A stretch of 64,000 nucleotides of DNA, taken from CADEFX01 sp046154585 (lineage in GTDB: Bacteria > Pseudomonadota > Alphaproteobacteria > Rhizobiales > Hyphomicrobiaceae). The position numbers were made by a program, and so were the translations under genes. A model generated the notes under the pieces. The model was not told the DNA's origin. It did no database searches and saw only the letters and a program-made list of their open reading frames with translations. The stretch spans positions 5,045 through 69,044 of the forward strand of contig JBJXDX010000003.1 in assembly GCA_046154585.1 (NCBI GenBank). The letters are read 5' to 3'. Each line of letters starts with the position of its first letter. Within the stretch, counting starts at the first letter, position 1. Positions 52,050-59,606 of this stretch are shown here, one piece after another.

Positions 52050-53300
52050 TCAGTGCGCCACCGCCGCGGCGGCCGCTTCGTCGATGAGCCGCCCGGTGAC
52101 GAACCGGTCGAGGCTGAACGGCGCCGCGATGGGATGCGGCTCTCCCTTCGCGACCGTGGCTGCGAACACATGCCCCGAGCCGGGCGTCGCTTTGAACCCG
52201 CCGGTCCCCCAGCCACAATTGACGAACAGCCCCGGCACCGGCGTCTTGCCGATGATCGGCGACCGGTCGGGCGTGACATCCACGATGCCGCCCCAGTTGC
52301 GCAGCATGCGCAGCCGCCGGAACGTCGGAAACAGCTCCGTGATCGCTTCCAGCGTATGCGTCGCAATGTGGAGGCCGCCCGTCTGGCTGTAGGACGTATA
52401 CACATCCGTGCCCGCGCCGATGACCAGCTCGCCCTTGTCCGATTGGGAGATGTAGGCGTGAATGCTGTTGGACATCACCACGCATGGCAGCACCGGCTTG
52501 ATCGGCTCGGACACCAGCGCCTGCAGCGGAAAGCTCTCGATCGGCATGCGCACGCCCGCCATGGCCATCAGCACGGACGTATGCCCGGCCGCCACCACGC
52601 CGACCTTCCCCGCCTTGATCGTGCCGCGGGTCGTCTCGACGCCCTCGACGGCGCCGTGCACATCGCGCTGAATGCCGGTCACCTCGCAATTCTGGATGAT
52701 GTCGACGCCAAGCCTGTCCGCGCCCCGGGCGTAGCCCCAGGCCACCGCATCGTGCCGCGCCACGCCCCCGCGCCGCTGCAGCGCGCCGCCGAGCACGGGA
52801 TATCGAAGCTGCCGCGAAATGTTGAGCGGCGGACAGAAGGCCCGCGCCTGCTCGGGCGTCAGCCACTCGTTATCGATGCCCGCCAGCCGGTTGGCATGCA
52901 CGTGCCGTTTGAACACCTGCACGTCATGCACCGTGTGCGCCAGCATCATGACGCCGCGCGGGGAATACATGACGTTGTAGTTCAGCTCGCGGCTCAGCGT
53001 CTCCCACAGCTTGAGCGCATGCTCGTAGATCGCCTCGCTCTCCTCCCACAAGTAGTTGGAGCGAATGATCGTCGTGTTGCGCCCGGTATTGCCGCCTCCG
53101 AGCCACCCCTTTTCAAGGACGGCGACATTGGTGATCCCGTGCTCCTTCGCCAGGTAGTAGGCCGTCGCGAGGCCGTGGCCACCCGCACCGACCACCACAA
53201 CGTCATAGGAGGCCTTCGGCTCGGGCGAACGCCATTGCACGGGCCAATCCTGGTGACCCGACAGCCCCTGCCGAACGAGGTTGAGAAACGAGTATTGCAC
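52050..53300 (-). CDS. soxB: Sarcosine oxidase subunit beta
   Basis: A 416-residue FAD/FMN-binding catalytic subunit. The FAD motif VVVVGAGGHGLATAYYLAKE is at about residues 34-53. LEKGWLGGGNTGRNTTIIRS contains the region for covalent FMN attachment near the GNTGRN segment. The C-terminus has FVNCGWGTGGFKATPGSGHV. It is the first gene of soxBDAG. The symbols here are those of sarcosine oxidase, not of the sulfur-oxidation sox genes at 24.9 kb. Confidence 0.95.
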   Translation of the reverse strand: MQYSFLNLVRQGLSGHQDWPVQWRSPEPKASYDVVVVGAGGHGLATAYYLAKEHGITNVAVLEKGWLGGGNTGRNTTIIRSNYLWEESEAIYEHALKLWETLSRELNYNVMYSPRGVMMLAHTVHDVQVFKRHVHANRLAGIDNEWLTPEQARAFCPPLNISRQLRYPVLGGALQRRGGVARHDAVAWGYARGADRLGVDIIQNCEVTGIQRDVHGAVEGVETTRGTIKAGKVGVVAAGHTSVLMAMAGVRMPIESFPLQALVSEPIKPVLPCVVMSNSIHAYISQSDKGELVIGAGTDVYTSYSQTGGLHIATHTLEAITELFPTFRRLRMLRNWGGIVDVTPDRSPIIGKTPVPGLFVNCGWGTGGFKATPGSGHVFAATVAKGEPHPIAAPFSLDRFVTGRLIDEAAAAAVAH

Positions 53301-53612
53301 GCGAGCGCCATCCCGAGCTTCCGACGGCGCGCATCCTACGGGCCTTAGGTTCAGCCCCTCAAGCGAATTTCAGTGCCCCAGAATTGATCCCATACAGAAG
53401 TGCATGGAGCGGAAAAGGCAGGACGGGAGGCCGGTCGTCCGCACGTTCGGCAGCGGGGTACGAAACCGAAAGCAATCGTTCGGCCAGCCTCCCTTGCCGG
53501 GTGCACCAGAGAGGGCGCGGCGCGACCCGGAACACCATCAGCTTTCAAGGCCCGAGGCGCTGATGCCTGGACATCGGATTGGGCGTTGAGCGGTCATGAG
53601 TGTCGTTGGGTC

Positions 53613-53645
53613 GTGTGGCACGCGTGTGGCATACGTGTGACAAGC
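53613..53645. repeat. Triple 11-bp direct repeat
   Basis: Three tandem units, GTGTGGCACGC, GTGTGGCATAC and GTGTGACAAGC, follow one another with no gaps, so they face the same side of the helix. The first two also make a TGGCACG-N4-TGGCA sequence with the GG and GC 12 bases apart, as in a sigma-54 promoter on the plus strand. No plus-strand gene follows closely, so a regulator-binding array is as likely. Confidence 0.5.
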
Positions 53646-53713
53646 ACGCTCTTTTTACGTCCCCAGCAGCCGCGGCCTCTTGACGAACGGCCTTTGGGCA
53701 GCCGGGTCATAAG

Positions 53714-53739
53714 AAACGGGGCCCTGTCGGACCCCGTTT
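53714..53739 (-). terminator. Rho-independent terminator of the porin gene
   Basis: AAACGGGG and CCCCGTTT form an 8-bp stem with a 10-base loop. On the minus strand it is followed by TCTTATG, about 30 bases after the porin stop. It may also work on the plus strand, where CGTTTTC follows. Confidence 0.65.
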
Positions 53740-53770
53740 TCACGCGCAGTTCTGGAGAAGGAAGAGAAAC

Positions 53771-54601
53771 TTAGTAAGTCACTTTCGCGGTCGCAACGAA
53801 GCGCTCGTCGCACTGCAGGACAACGCCCGTGCAGAAGCCACCCGCGTCGCTGATGTTGGAATCCCAGTACCGCAGATCGATCGAGAACCGCTCATGGAAG
53901 GCGAAGCTCACGCCGGCGTTCCAGTAGAGGTAGCTGTCATCGCCGTTGGCGATCACCAATTTGTAGGCGGCCGTGTCACCGCTGTTGTAGCCGAGGGTCG
54001 CACTGAACGTCGGAACGATGTCGCGCAGCTTCGGCAACACCTGGGCGAAGGTGCCTTCCACGGTCCAAACGTCACCTGTCTTGCCGGTGTATTCAGGTGA
54101 ATAGTAAGCCGTGACGCCGAGAGTGCCGTCCTTCCAGATCGTGCCGCTGGCGCCGACCTTGATCTCGAAATAGTCCAGCTCCGCGCCACTGTCCCGTGCG
54201 CCCGGATAGGTGTAATAGATCACGCCCAGATCGAACGTGACGGGCCCGAGCACTGGCTTGATGCCCGCGTAGTAGTCGATCTCGCCCCAGGCGTCCACAG
54301 CCGAGCCGAATTCGACGCCGGATCCCCAGATGCCGACGTAGAAAAGCTTGTAGGTCACGTCCACGCCCGCCTGGATCGTCGGATCCTCGGCCGACTGCGA
54401 CACGCCACGGAACACGTATTCCGAGGTCACGGCGAAGTTGTATGAGATAGTCCAATCGGGCGCGGGCGGCGCAGCCGGCTCGTCCTTCACGCTGCCGTAC
54501 TTCTTCTTCATCCCGTCGGCGTAAGCGGGTGCGGTGAGAACGGCAGCGCCGAGCGCCACCAGCCCGGCAGTCCGCGCAGCGGTCTTGATCCAGCTTTTCA
54601 T
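53771..54601 (-). CDS. TorF family putative porin
   Basis: A 276-residue outer-membrane beta-barrel protein with a signal peptide (KSWIKTAARTAGLVALGAAV, cut near AYA). The barrel has alternating strands such as WTISYNFAVTSEYVFRGVSQ and FDLGVIYYTYPGARD, and the C-terminal residue pattern RFVATAKVTY ends in an aromatic residue as in outer-membrane proteins. The motif YVFRGVSQS with D-P is the Gcw_chp/TorF signature. The ATG at 54601 gives the signal peptide directly. A terminator follows. Confidence 0.88.
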   Translation of the reverse strand: MKSWIKTAARTAGLVALGAAVLTAPAYADGMKKKYGSVKDEPAAPPAPDWTISYNFAVTSEYVFRGVSQSAEDPTIQAGVDVTYKLFYVGIWGSGVEFGSAVDAWGEIDYYAGIKPVLGPVTFDLGVIYYTYPGARDSGAELDYFEIKVGASGTIWKDGTLGVTAYYSPEYTGKTGDVWTVEGTFAQVLPKLRDIVPTFSATLGYNSGDTAAYKLVIANGDDSYLYWNAGVSFAFHERFSIDLRYWDSNISDAGGFCTGVVLQCDERFVATAKVTY

Positions 54602-54908
54602 TCGTGGGTTCCCCTGTCCTTCACGCGAACCGCACACTAGCGAAGCGCGTCCGGCCGCAAGCTTTGTTCGACTCCGGCCGGATCGGCAAGAAAGAACATG
54701 CGAAAGCAACGGGCTTTCATATGCTGCGTGGCAGGCGCGTAACACTTTCGCGGGCCTGCCCTTTTACCTACCTAGACTTTGCCTATTTTATGAGCACGCT
54801 GCCTAGGTTCTGCCGCCGGACCATCAGCCATTTCCGGGCTGGCAAGGCACTTTTGGAGCCCGTAGCATAACGGGTGATGTCGAACATGGGACGGGACACC
54901 GGTCGAGC
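54602..54908. other. Divergent intergenic region, porin / folM-like
   Basis: About 300 bases with open frames of under 90 codons that show no family features. I see no clear operator or RNA here. The promoters of the porin and of the folM-like gene must lie in it. Confidence 0.5.
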
Positions 54909-55688
54909 ATGAATGAATCGGTTCCATCACCCGGTACCGTGCTCATCACGGGCGCCGCGCGCCGCATCGGCCGCGCCATTGCGCTGGATTTCGCCGCCAG
55001 GCGATGGAACGTGGCCATCCATTGCCACATATCGGCGGCCGAGGCGAAAAATCTTGCTCGCGAGATCACGTCTTCCGGCAGCAACGCCCAAGTATTCCCG
55101 GCCGATCTTTCCGATCCTGCGGCAGTTGAGGCATTGATCCCGCGATGTACCGCGGCGATCGGCGCTCCCACGTGCCTGATCAACAATGCCTCGACATTCC
55201 TTTACGACGATCTGCCGAGCCTGGATGCCGATCAATGGGACAGGCAGCTCGCGGTCAATCTCAACGCGCCGATTTTTCTCGCCAAGTCGTTTGCCCGGCA
55301 CCTGCCGGCGAGCGCCACGGGCAATGTCATCAACATCCTCGACCAGCGCGTCCTGAAACCTACGCCGCACTTCTTTTCCTACGCCGTATCGAAGGCCGCT
55401 CTGTGGTCTGCGACGCAGACGATGGCACAGGCCCTTGCGCCCCGAATTCGTGTAAACGCCATAGGCCCGGGACCGGTTCTGGCCAGCGCGCACCAGTCGC
55501 CGGACCAGTTCGCGAGCCAGAGCGCCGCAACGCTCCTGCAGCGCAGCACGAGCCCTGCCGAAATCGCCGCCACCATTCGCTTCATTCTTGACGCCCCCGC
55601 CCTGACGGGGCAGATGATCGCGCTGGATGGCGGCCAGCATCTCGTCTGGCAAACGCCCGATGTCCTGGCGGCGGCGGACAAGGGATAG
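54909..55688 (+). CDS. FolM-like pteridine reductase (SDR)
   Basis: A 259-residue SDR with the T-G-x-x-x-R-x-G cofactor motif TGAARRIG (residues 14-21), which marks FolM and pteridine reductases rather than classical SDRs. The catalytic set is Asp145, Tyr158 and Lys162 (ILDQRV, FSYAVSKAAL), matching the Asp-Tyr-Lys spacing known in PTR1. It probably reduces dihydromonapterin or dihydrofolate with NADPH. It lies directly before folB, another pterin gene. Confidence 0.85.
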   Translation: MNESVPSPGTVLITGAARRIGRAIALDFAARRWNVAIHCHISAAEAKNLAREITSSGSNAQVFPADLSDPAAVEALIPRCTAAIGAPTCLINNASTFLYDDLPSLDADQWDRQLAVNLNAPIFLAKSFARHLPASATGNVINILDQRVLKPTPHFFSYAVSKAALWSATQTMAQALAPRIRVNAIGPGPVLASAHQSPDQFASQSAATLLQRSTSPAEIAATIRFILDAPALTGQMIALDGGQHLVWQTPDVLAAADKG

Positions 55689-55714
55689 CTTGGCCGGATC
55701 AAGACCTTAGATCG

Positions 55715-56143
55715 ATGTTGACGAGCATGAGCGACACCATCATCGGCGCGAAAACGAAGCGGCCTCCGTTGCATGCGACGGGCCGGCGCAAAGTCTTCGT
55801 GCGCGAGCTGGAGCTGATGGCGCACGTCGGCGTCTACGAGGTCGAGCACCGCTACGAGCAGCGTCTCGTGGTCTCGATCGAACTCGATGTCGCCGATGCC
55901 TATGACGGCGCGTCGGACCGGCTCGCCGAAGTGCTCGACTACGGCACCGTGGTCACGAGCATCCAGCGCATCGTCGAGTCCGAGCACCTCAATCTGCTCG
56001 AGACCTTGGCCGAGCGCATCGCCACGACCTGGCTCGATGATCCGCGGGTTCAAGCCGTCCGTGTCAGGCTCGAGAAGCCCGACATTTTGCCGGGATGCCG
56101 CTCCGTCGGCATCGAGATCGAGCGCAAGCGGTCGTCGCGCTGA
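55715..56143 (+). CDS. folB: Dihydroneopterin aldolase
   Basis: A 142-residue enzyme of folate synthesis that cleaves 7,8-dihydroneopterin to hydroxymethyl-dihydropterin and glycolaldehyde. Characteristic segments are RKVFVRELELMAHVGVYEVE, LAEVLDYGTVVTSIQRIVES, LNLLETLAERIATTWL with the catalytic glutamate region, and RLEKPDILPGCRSVGIEIER with the catalytic lysine. It has about 20 extra residues at the N-terminus. An ATG at 55727 is an alternative start. It follows the FolM-like gene by 26 bases. Confidence 0.92.
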   Translation: MLTSMSDTIIGAKTKRPPLHATGRRKVFVRELELMAHVGVYEVEHRYEQRLVVSIELDVADAYDGASDRLAEVLDYGTVVTSIQRIVESEHLNLLETLAERIATTWLDDPRVQAVRVRLEKPDILPGCRSVGIEIERKRSSR

Positions 56144-56166
56144 TCCCTCGCCGCAGTTTAAAATAT

Positions 56167-56317
56167 CGTCATCCTCGCGCGAGCACGCCGCAGGCGTGTC
56201 GAAGTGCGGGGACCCAGCATAAGACTCGTCGTAGATACCTTAAATATTGAGCCTTCGGCGCTTTATGCGCTGGATCCCCGAGGCAGCTCGCTGATCGCTC
56301 GCCGCTCGAGGATGACG
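56167..56317. repeat. Extragenic inverted repeat
   Basis: The 11-base ends CGTCATCCTCG and CGAGGATGACG are exact reverse complements 129 bases apart. Inside, GGGGACCCAGC and GCTGGATCCCCG are also complementary in part. This is a typical alphaproteobacterial extragenic palindrome filling most of the 389-base gap between folB and the next gene (56144-56532), where no other feature is seen. Confidence 0.65.
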
Positions 56318-56532
56318 AAGGTGTCCAATGTGCAATCTGAGACAGCACCACAGCTCCGCGCCGCCACAATTTGTCCTTCGATCGCCCCCACTCACGCCCC
56401 AAACATCACCGCCAATGGCGGTCGCCGTCATCCGATTCGTAACTCCTCGTTAACGCTAACTGATCCATAACCGATGTCGAAAACCAAGGCTCGCGATTTG
56501 AGCGCCGTGTCTGCAGCCAGGTTGGGTATCCA

Positions 56533-57798
56533 ATGAAGTATCGCGTCGTAGCCCTTGCCGTTGTCAGCTCCCTTTCGCTGCTCCCTGCACAACAAGCACT
56601 AGCGTCCGATTTGCCGCAGATCCGCACGTCGGAACGCAATGCCGTCCCTGACTGCGCCACGCCGGGCCGCCTGACGGCCTATCTCAAATCCCGCAACGCT
56701 GGGCTCGATCCCCGCTTCGAGAAGATCGCCGTCGAATACATGCGCCACGGCGAGGACCTGAACATCCGCTGGGACTACGCCTTCTTCCAGATGCTGATCG
56801 AGACCGGCTCTCTCAGCTTCATGCGCGACGAAAATCGCCAGGGGCTGGTGAAGCCGGTGCAGAACAATTTCGCTGGCCTCGGAGCGGTCGGCAAGGGGCA
56901 ACACGGCGAAGCCTTCAGGGACGTGTCGACAGGCGTCCGCGCCCACCTCGAGCACGTTCTGATGTACACCGGTGAGCCCGTCGAGAACCCGGTCGCAGAG
57001 CGCACCCGCAAGGTCATGGAGTGGGGCGTCCTCACGTCATGGCAGAAGACCATCAAAGGTCCGATGACCTATGCGCACCTGGCCCAGCAATGGGCAAAGA
57101 ACAAGAGCTATGCCGACATGATCGGCACCGTTGGCGAGCGCTTCTATGAGCAATTCTGCAACAAGCCCGATCTCCAGCCCGACCTTGTTCGCGAGGCCCG
57201 CGCCGGACGCGGAACCAAGCCCAACGCTTTCGCTGAAAGCACTGTTCTCGAAGAGAAGCCGCGCCCCGGCGTCGAATTGGCCCGCAAGGCGATCGAGGAC
57301 GGCAAAGCCGAGGACAACAACAAGCGCTCGGGCCTGGGCGTGGGCTCGCTGCTGCGCGCGATTGGCGATCTGACGAAGGCCGACGGCGATACGGTAGTGC
57401 AGGATATCAAGCCCGGCAGGGACATTGCTGCGACGGCATCCAAGGATGCCGCCACCACGCCGAGCATCTCGTCTCTCACCTCGCCGAAAGCGGATGCCGG
57501 CACGAAATCGGCGGCCGTCTTGCCGGTGTCGGCCGGCACGGCACTGGCAAAGCCTGTTGCGCCCGCTCCCAAGTGCCACGTGTTCACCGCGAGCTACGGC
57601 GGCGAGAAGGCCATTCTCATCAAGGCGCAAGGCGAGACGGGCATCAACTACACCGTTCTCGATGTGAACGAGGGGTCCGAAAAGCGTGAGGCGGATGCCT
57701 ACATCAGCGCCTACGCCAAGGGCGGCACCGTCACGGGCGAATTTACCAGCCAGTCGCAAGCCCTCGACCAGGCCTTCGAGCTTTGCCCCGAAGGCTGA
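56533..57798 (+). CDS. Secreted glucosaminidase-like protein with C-terminal Cys-bounded module (paralogue 1)
   Basis: A 421-residue secreted protein. The signal peptide is residues 1-25 (cut after ALA). Residues about 40-210 resemble a GH73 glucosaminidase/FlgJ-type lysozyme domain: RWDYAFFQMLIETGSLSF with Glu90 as the likely acid, then VQNNFAGLGAVGKG and FRDVSTGVRAHLEHVL. A low-complexity linker (about 240-345) leads to a C-terminal module that starts CHVFTASYGGEKAILIKAQG and ends QAFELCPEG, with a cysteine at each end. It probably acts on peptidoglycan. A close paralogue follows. Confidence 0.78.
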   Translation: MKYRVVALAVVSSLSLLPAQQALASDLPQIRTSERNAVPDCATPGRLTAYLKSRNAGLDPRFEKIAVEYMRHGEDLNIRWDYAFFQMLIETGSLSFMRDENRQGLVKPVQNNFAGLGAVGKGQHGEAFRDVSTGVRAHLEHVLMYTGEPVENPVAERTRKVMEWGVLTSWQKTIKGPMTYAHLAQQWAKNKSYADMIGTVGERFYEQFCNKPDLQPDLVREARAGRGTKPNAFAESTVLEEKPRPGVELARKAIEDGKAEDNNKRSGLGVGSLLRAIGDLTKADGDTVVQDIKPGRDIAATASKDAATTPSISSLTSPKADAGTKSAAVLPVSAGTALAKPVAPAPKCHVFTASYGGEKAILIKAQGETGINYTVLDVNEGSEKREADAYISAYAKGGTVTGEFTSQSQALDQAFELCPEG

Positions 57799-57833
57799 CG
57801 GGCGCCAAGACCATTGAAGGGGGATCAAGGCGG

Positions 57834-58874
57834 ATGACGTTTCGTCCGGCGGCACTGCGGCTATTGGTTGGCCTTGGGATTATCGCGTCTGCACTTGCCT
57901 TGCCCACGGGGGCATCGGCGCAAGCACCTGCGCCCGAAATCCGCATGCACGACAAGAACCGCGTGCCGGCGTGCGTCACGCCCGCGCGGCTGATGCGCTA
58001 CCTGACGACGCGCAATCAGGATCTCCTGCCGCAGTTCCGCGACATCGCCCGCTTCTACAAACAGCACGGCGAGGTTTTGCGCGTGCGCTGGGACTACGCC
58101 TTCTTCCAGATGCTCGTCGAAACGAATTTCCTCACCTACAAGACCGGCAGCGGCAAGTGGGGCGACGTCAACCCCAAGCAGAACAATTTCGCCGGCATCG
58201 GCACCACCGGCGGCGGCGTCCCGGGCGACAGCTTCCCCGACGTTTCCACTGGCGTGCTCGGGCAGATGCAGCACCTCGTCGCCTACTCGGGCGAAATGGT
58301 CGACAATCCGGTTGCGAAACGGACACGCGAGAAGCAAGACGACATCGTGAGCTTGTCGCGGGCCCTCAAGCGCCCGGTCACCTTCCGGGATCTGGCGCGC
58401 CGCTGGGCCGTCGATCGGCGCTACGCGCAATCGATCGAAGCCATCGCCGAGCGCTACCGGGCCTCGCTCTGCTCCGGCGCCGCCATCGTAGCCGATGACG
58501 AAGACGGCAGAGCCGCGAAGCCGCAAACCGCAGCCGCTGAAAAACCGATGGCTGGCGCGGGGCGCCATGCCTTCAACACGGCGGCGCTCGCCGGCGCATT
58601 TGCCCGGCCTTCGGCACCTACGCCGCAAAGCGAGGGATGCAAGGTCTGGACAGCGAGCTACGGCAAGGGCCGGAGCGTCCTGATCCGTGCGCCCGTCGGA
58701 TCGGAGATCCACTACACCGCCCTGCAAGTGCTCGACGGCTTCGAGAAAAGCCTCGCCGACAGCTTCATCCGCACCCATGCGCTGGGCGGAGAAACACTCG
58801 GCGAATTCGACAACCGCGAAGCCGCCCTGACCCACGCCTTCGAGCTGTGCCCATCCGCACGGGAAGTGCGCTAG
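57834..58874 (+). CDS. Secreted glucosaminidase-like protein (paralogue 2)
   Basis: A 346-residue paralogue of the preceding gene. The signal peptide is residues 1-29 (ending SAQA). The catalytic-like domain has RWDYAFFQMLVETNFLTYKT (Glu96), KQNNFAGIGTTGGG and FPDVSTGVLGQMQHLVAYSG. The linker is shorter than in paralogue 1. The C-terminal module begins CKVWTASYGKGRSVLIRAPV and ends HAFELCPS. The start at 57834 has AAGGGGGAT upstream; a start at 57783 overlaps the previous gene. The two genes are a tandem duplication with divergence. Confidence 0.78.
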   Translation: MTFRPAALRLLVGLGIIASALALPTGASAQAPAPEIRMHDKNRVPACVTPARLMRYLTTRNQDLLPQFRDIARFYKQHGEVLRVRWDYAFFQMLVETNFLTYKTGSGKWGDVNPKQNNFAGIGTTGGGVPGDSFPDVSTGVLGQMQHLVAYSGEMVDNPVAKRTREKQDDIVSLSRALKRPVTFRDLARRWAVDRRYAQSIEAIAERYRASLCSGAAIVADDEDGRAAKPQTAAAEKPMAGAGRHAFNTAALAGAFARPSAPTPQSEGCKVWTASYGKGRSVLIRAPVGSEIHYTALQVLDGFEKSLADSFIRTHALGGETLGEFDNREAALTHAFELCPSAREVR

Positions 58875-59068
58875 CGCGCTCGACCAGTTGAGGCTGACTA
58901 CCGCGCGAAGCTCTGGGTCCCGGGTCGCGCGCGGGCTCTGACACCATATTCTACTTGCCGTCCGCTCGGCCCGCGCTTGCCCGCGATGACATCGCGAGTG
59001 TGTGGCTAGGCCGCGCATCAAACTATGTTGTCACCCCGGCCAAGCGAGCGTCCATGTGGAGCATGGCT

Positions 59069-59086
59069 CACGGCTGTCCGGTTCAG
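59069..59086 (+). repeat. 18-base intergenic repeat, copy 2
   Basis: CACGGCTGTCCGGTTCAG is identical to 46777-46794. A 13-base inverted part lies at 59364-59376, so here two copies flank the larger dispersed repeat in opposite orientation. Confidence 0.6.
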
Positions 59087-59213
59087 TTCTGACGCGGCAG
59101 TCGCAAGGTGTTGCGATGTTGGTGCTTCGAGAGCTTAGCGCCCTCGCCCAACACGAAACGATCAAATGCAATGCGGATAGAGAGAATGCCCTTGTTGACG
59201 AGACCCGCCTCGC

Positions 59214-59347
59214 ACTCGGACCCACCCTCCCCTTCGACGGGGAGGGTCGCCCTCAACGCAGTTGAGGGCGGGGTGGGGTGAAGAGGCAAGCGCAACGCCT
59301 GTTGCTTCTCCCCGCCCCTGACCCCTCCCCGCGGGGGAGGGGGATAC
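59214..59347 (-). repeat. Dispersed G/C-rich intergenic repeat, copy 2 (inverted)
   Basis: The reverse complement of this stretch aligns along its full length with 47600-47735: CCCTCCCC hairpin, AGGCGTTGCGCTTGC, ACCCCACCCCGCCC, then GCGACCCTCCCCGT hairpin. The hairpin arms differ between copies but still pair, which indicates conserved structure. Confidence 0.8.
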
Positions 59348-59458
59348 CAGTGCGCGAAGACGCGAACCGGACAGCCATGGCTCCGCCATGAAGGGAGCGC
59401 GAGCCGGGACCCAGGGGCCACAATCGGGAGTCCACCAAGGCTGTGCTATGCTAGGGGC

Positions 59459-59567
59459 AGGCAGAGGGCAAGGCCGCCCCGCAAGGGGTTCCAGAGGGTA
59501 ATGCTGACCGCGCCCCGGGACTTGGGCACCGTGTGAGAAAATGGCAGCTCACACCTAGCCTCTGCCG
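59459..59567 (+). ncRNA. Candidate structured small RNA
   Basis: An 8-bp closing stem GGCAGAGG (59460-59467) pairs with CCTCTGCC (59559-59566). Inside are a CCCC-GCAA-GGGG tetraloop hairpin (59477-59488), a GCCC/GGGC stem (59512-59527) and a 7-bp stem GTGTGAG/CTCACAC (59531-59554). A -10-like TATGCT sits at 59447-59452, seven bases before the stem. No protein gene overlaps. I do not recognise a known family, and no strong terminator follows. The structure could also belong to the minus strand. Confidence 0.4.
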
Positions 59568-59606
59568 CCAAATTTCAAACTGAGACATTACCGGCATTTG
59601 CGTTTG

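Larger units (their letters stand above)
53301..53770. other. Intergenic region upstream of soxB
   Basis: About 470 bases hold no convincing gene. Features are a triple 11-bp direct repeat at 53613-53645 and a hairpin terminator at 53714-53739 for the porin gene. The soxB promoter must lie in the left part. Confidence 0.55.
58875..59606. other. Non-coding region with repeats and a candidate RNA
   Basis: About 730 bases contain CTGGGTCCCGG-type palindrome pieces (near 58912 and 59407), two copies of the CACGGCTGTCCGGTTCAG element (59069 and inverted at 59364), the second copy of the dispersed repeat, and a structured RNA candidate. No protein gene is convincing. Confidence 0.6.

Noticed and set aside
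48188..53300. Sulfur-oxidation sox genes
   Set aside because: The names soxA, soxB, soxD and soxG here refer to sarcosine oxidase. Domains are FAD/NAD/folate-binding, not SoxA cytochrome or SoxB hydrolase.
53281..53589. 102-codon plus-strand frame upstream of soxB
   Set aside because: It starts within soxB, has no ribosome site and no recognisable domain.
54604..54870. 88-codon plus-strand frame between the porin and the FolM-like gene
   Set aside because: No ribosome site or family features; it overlaps the porin promoter region.
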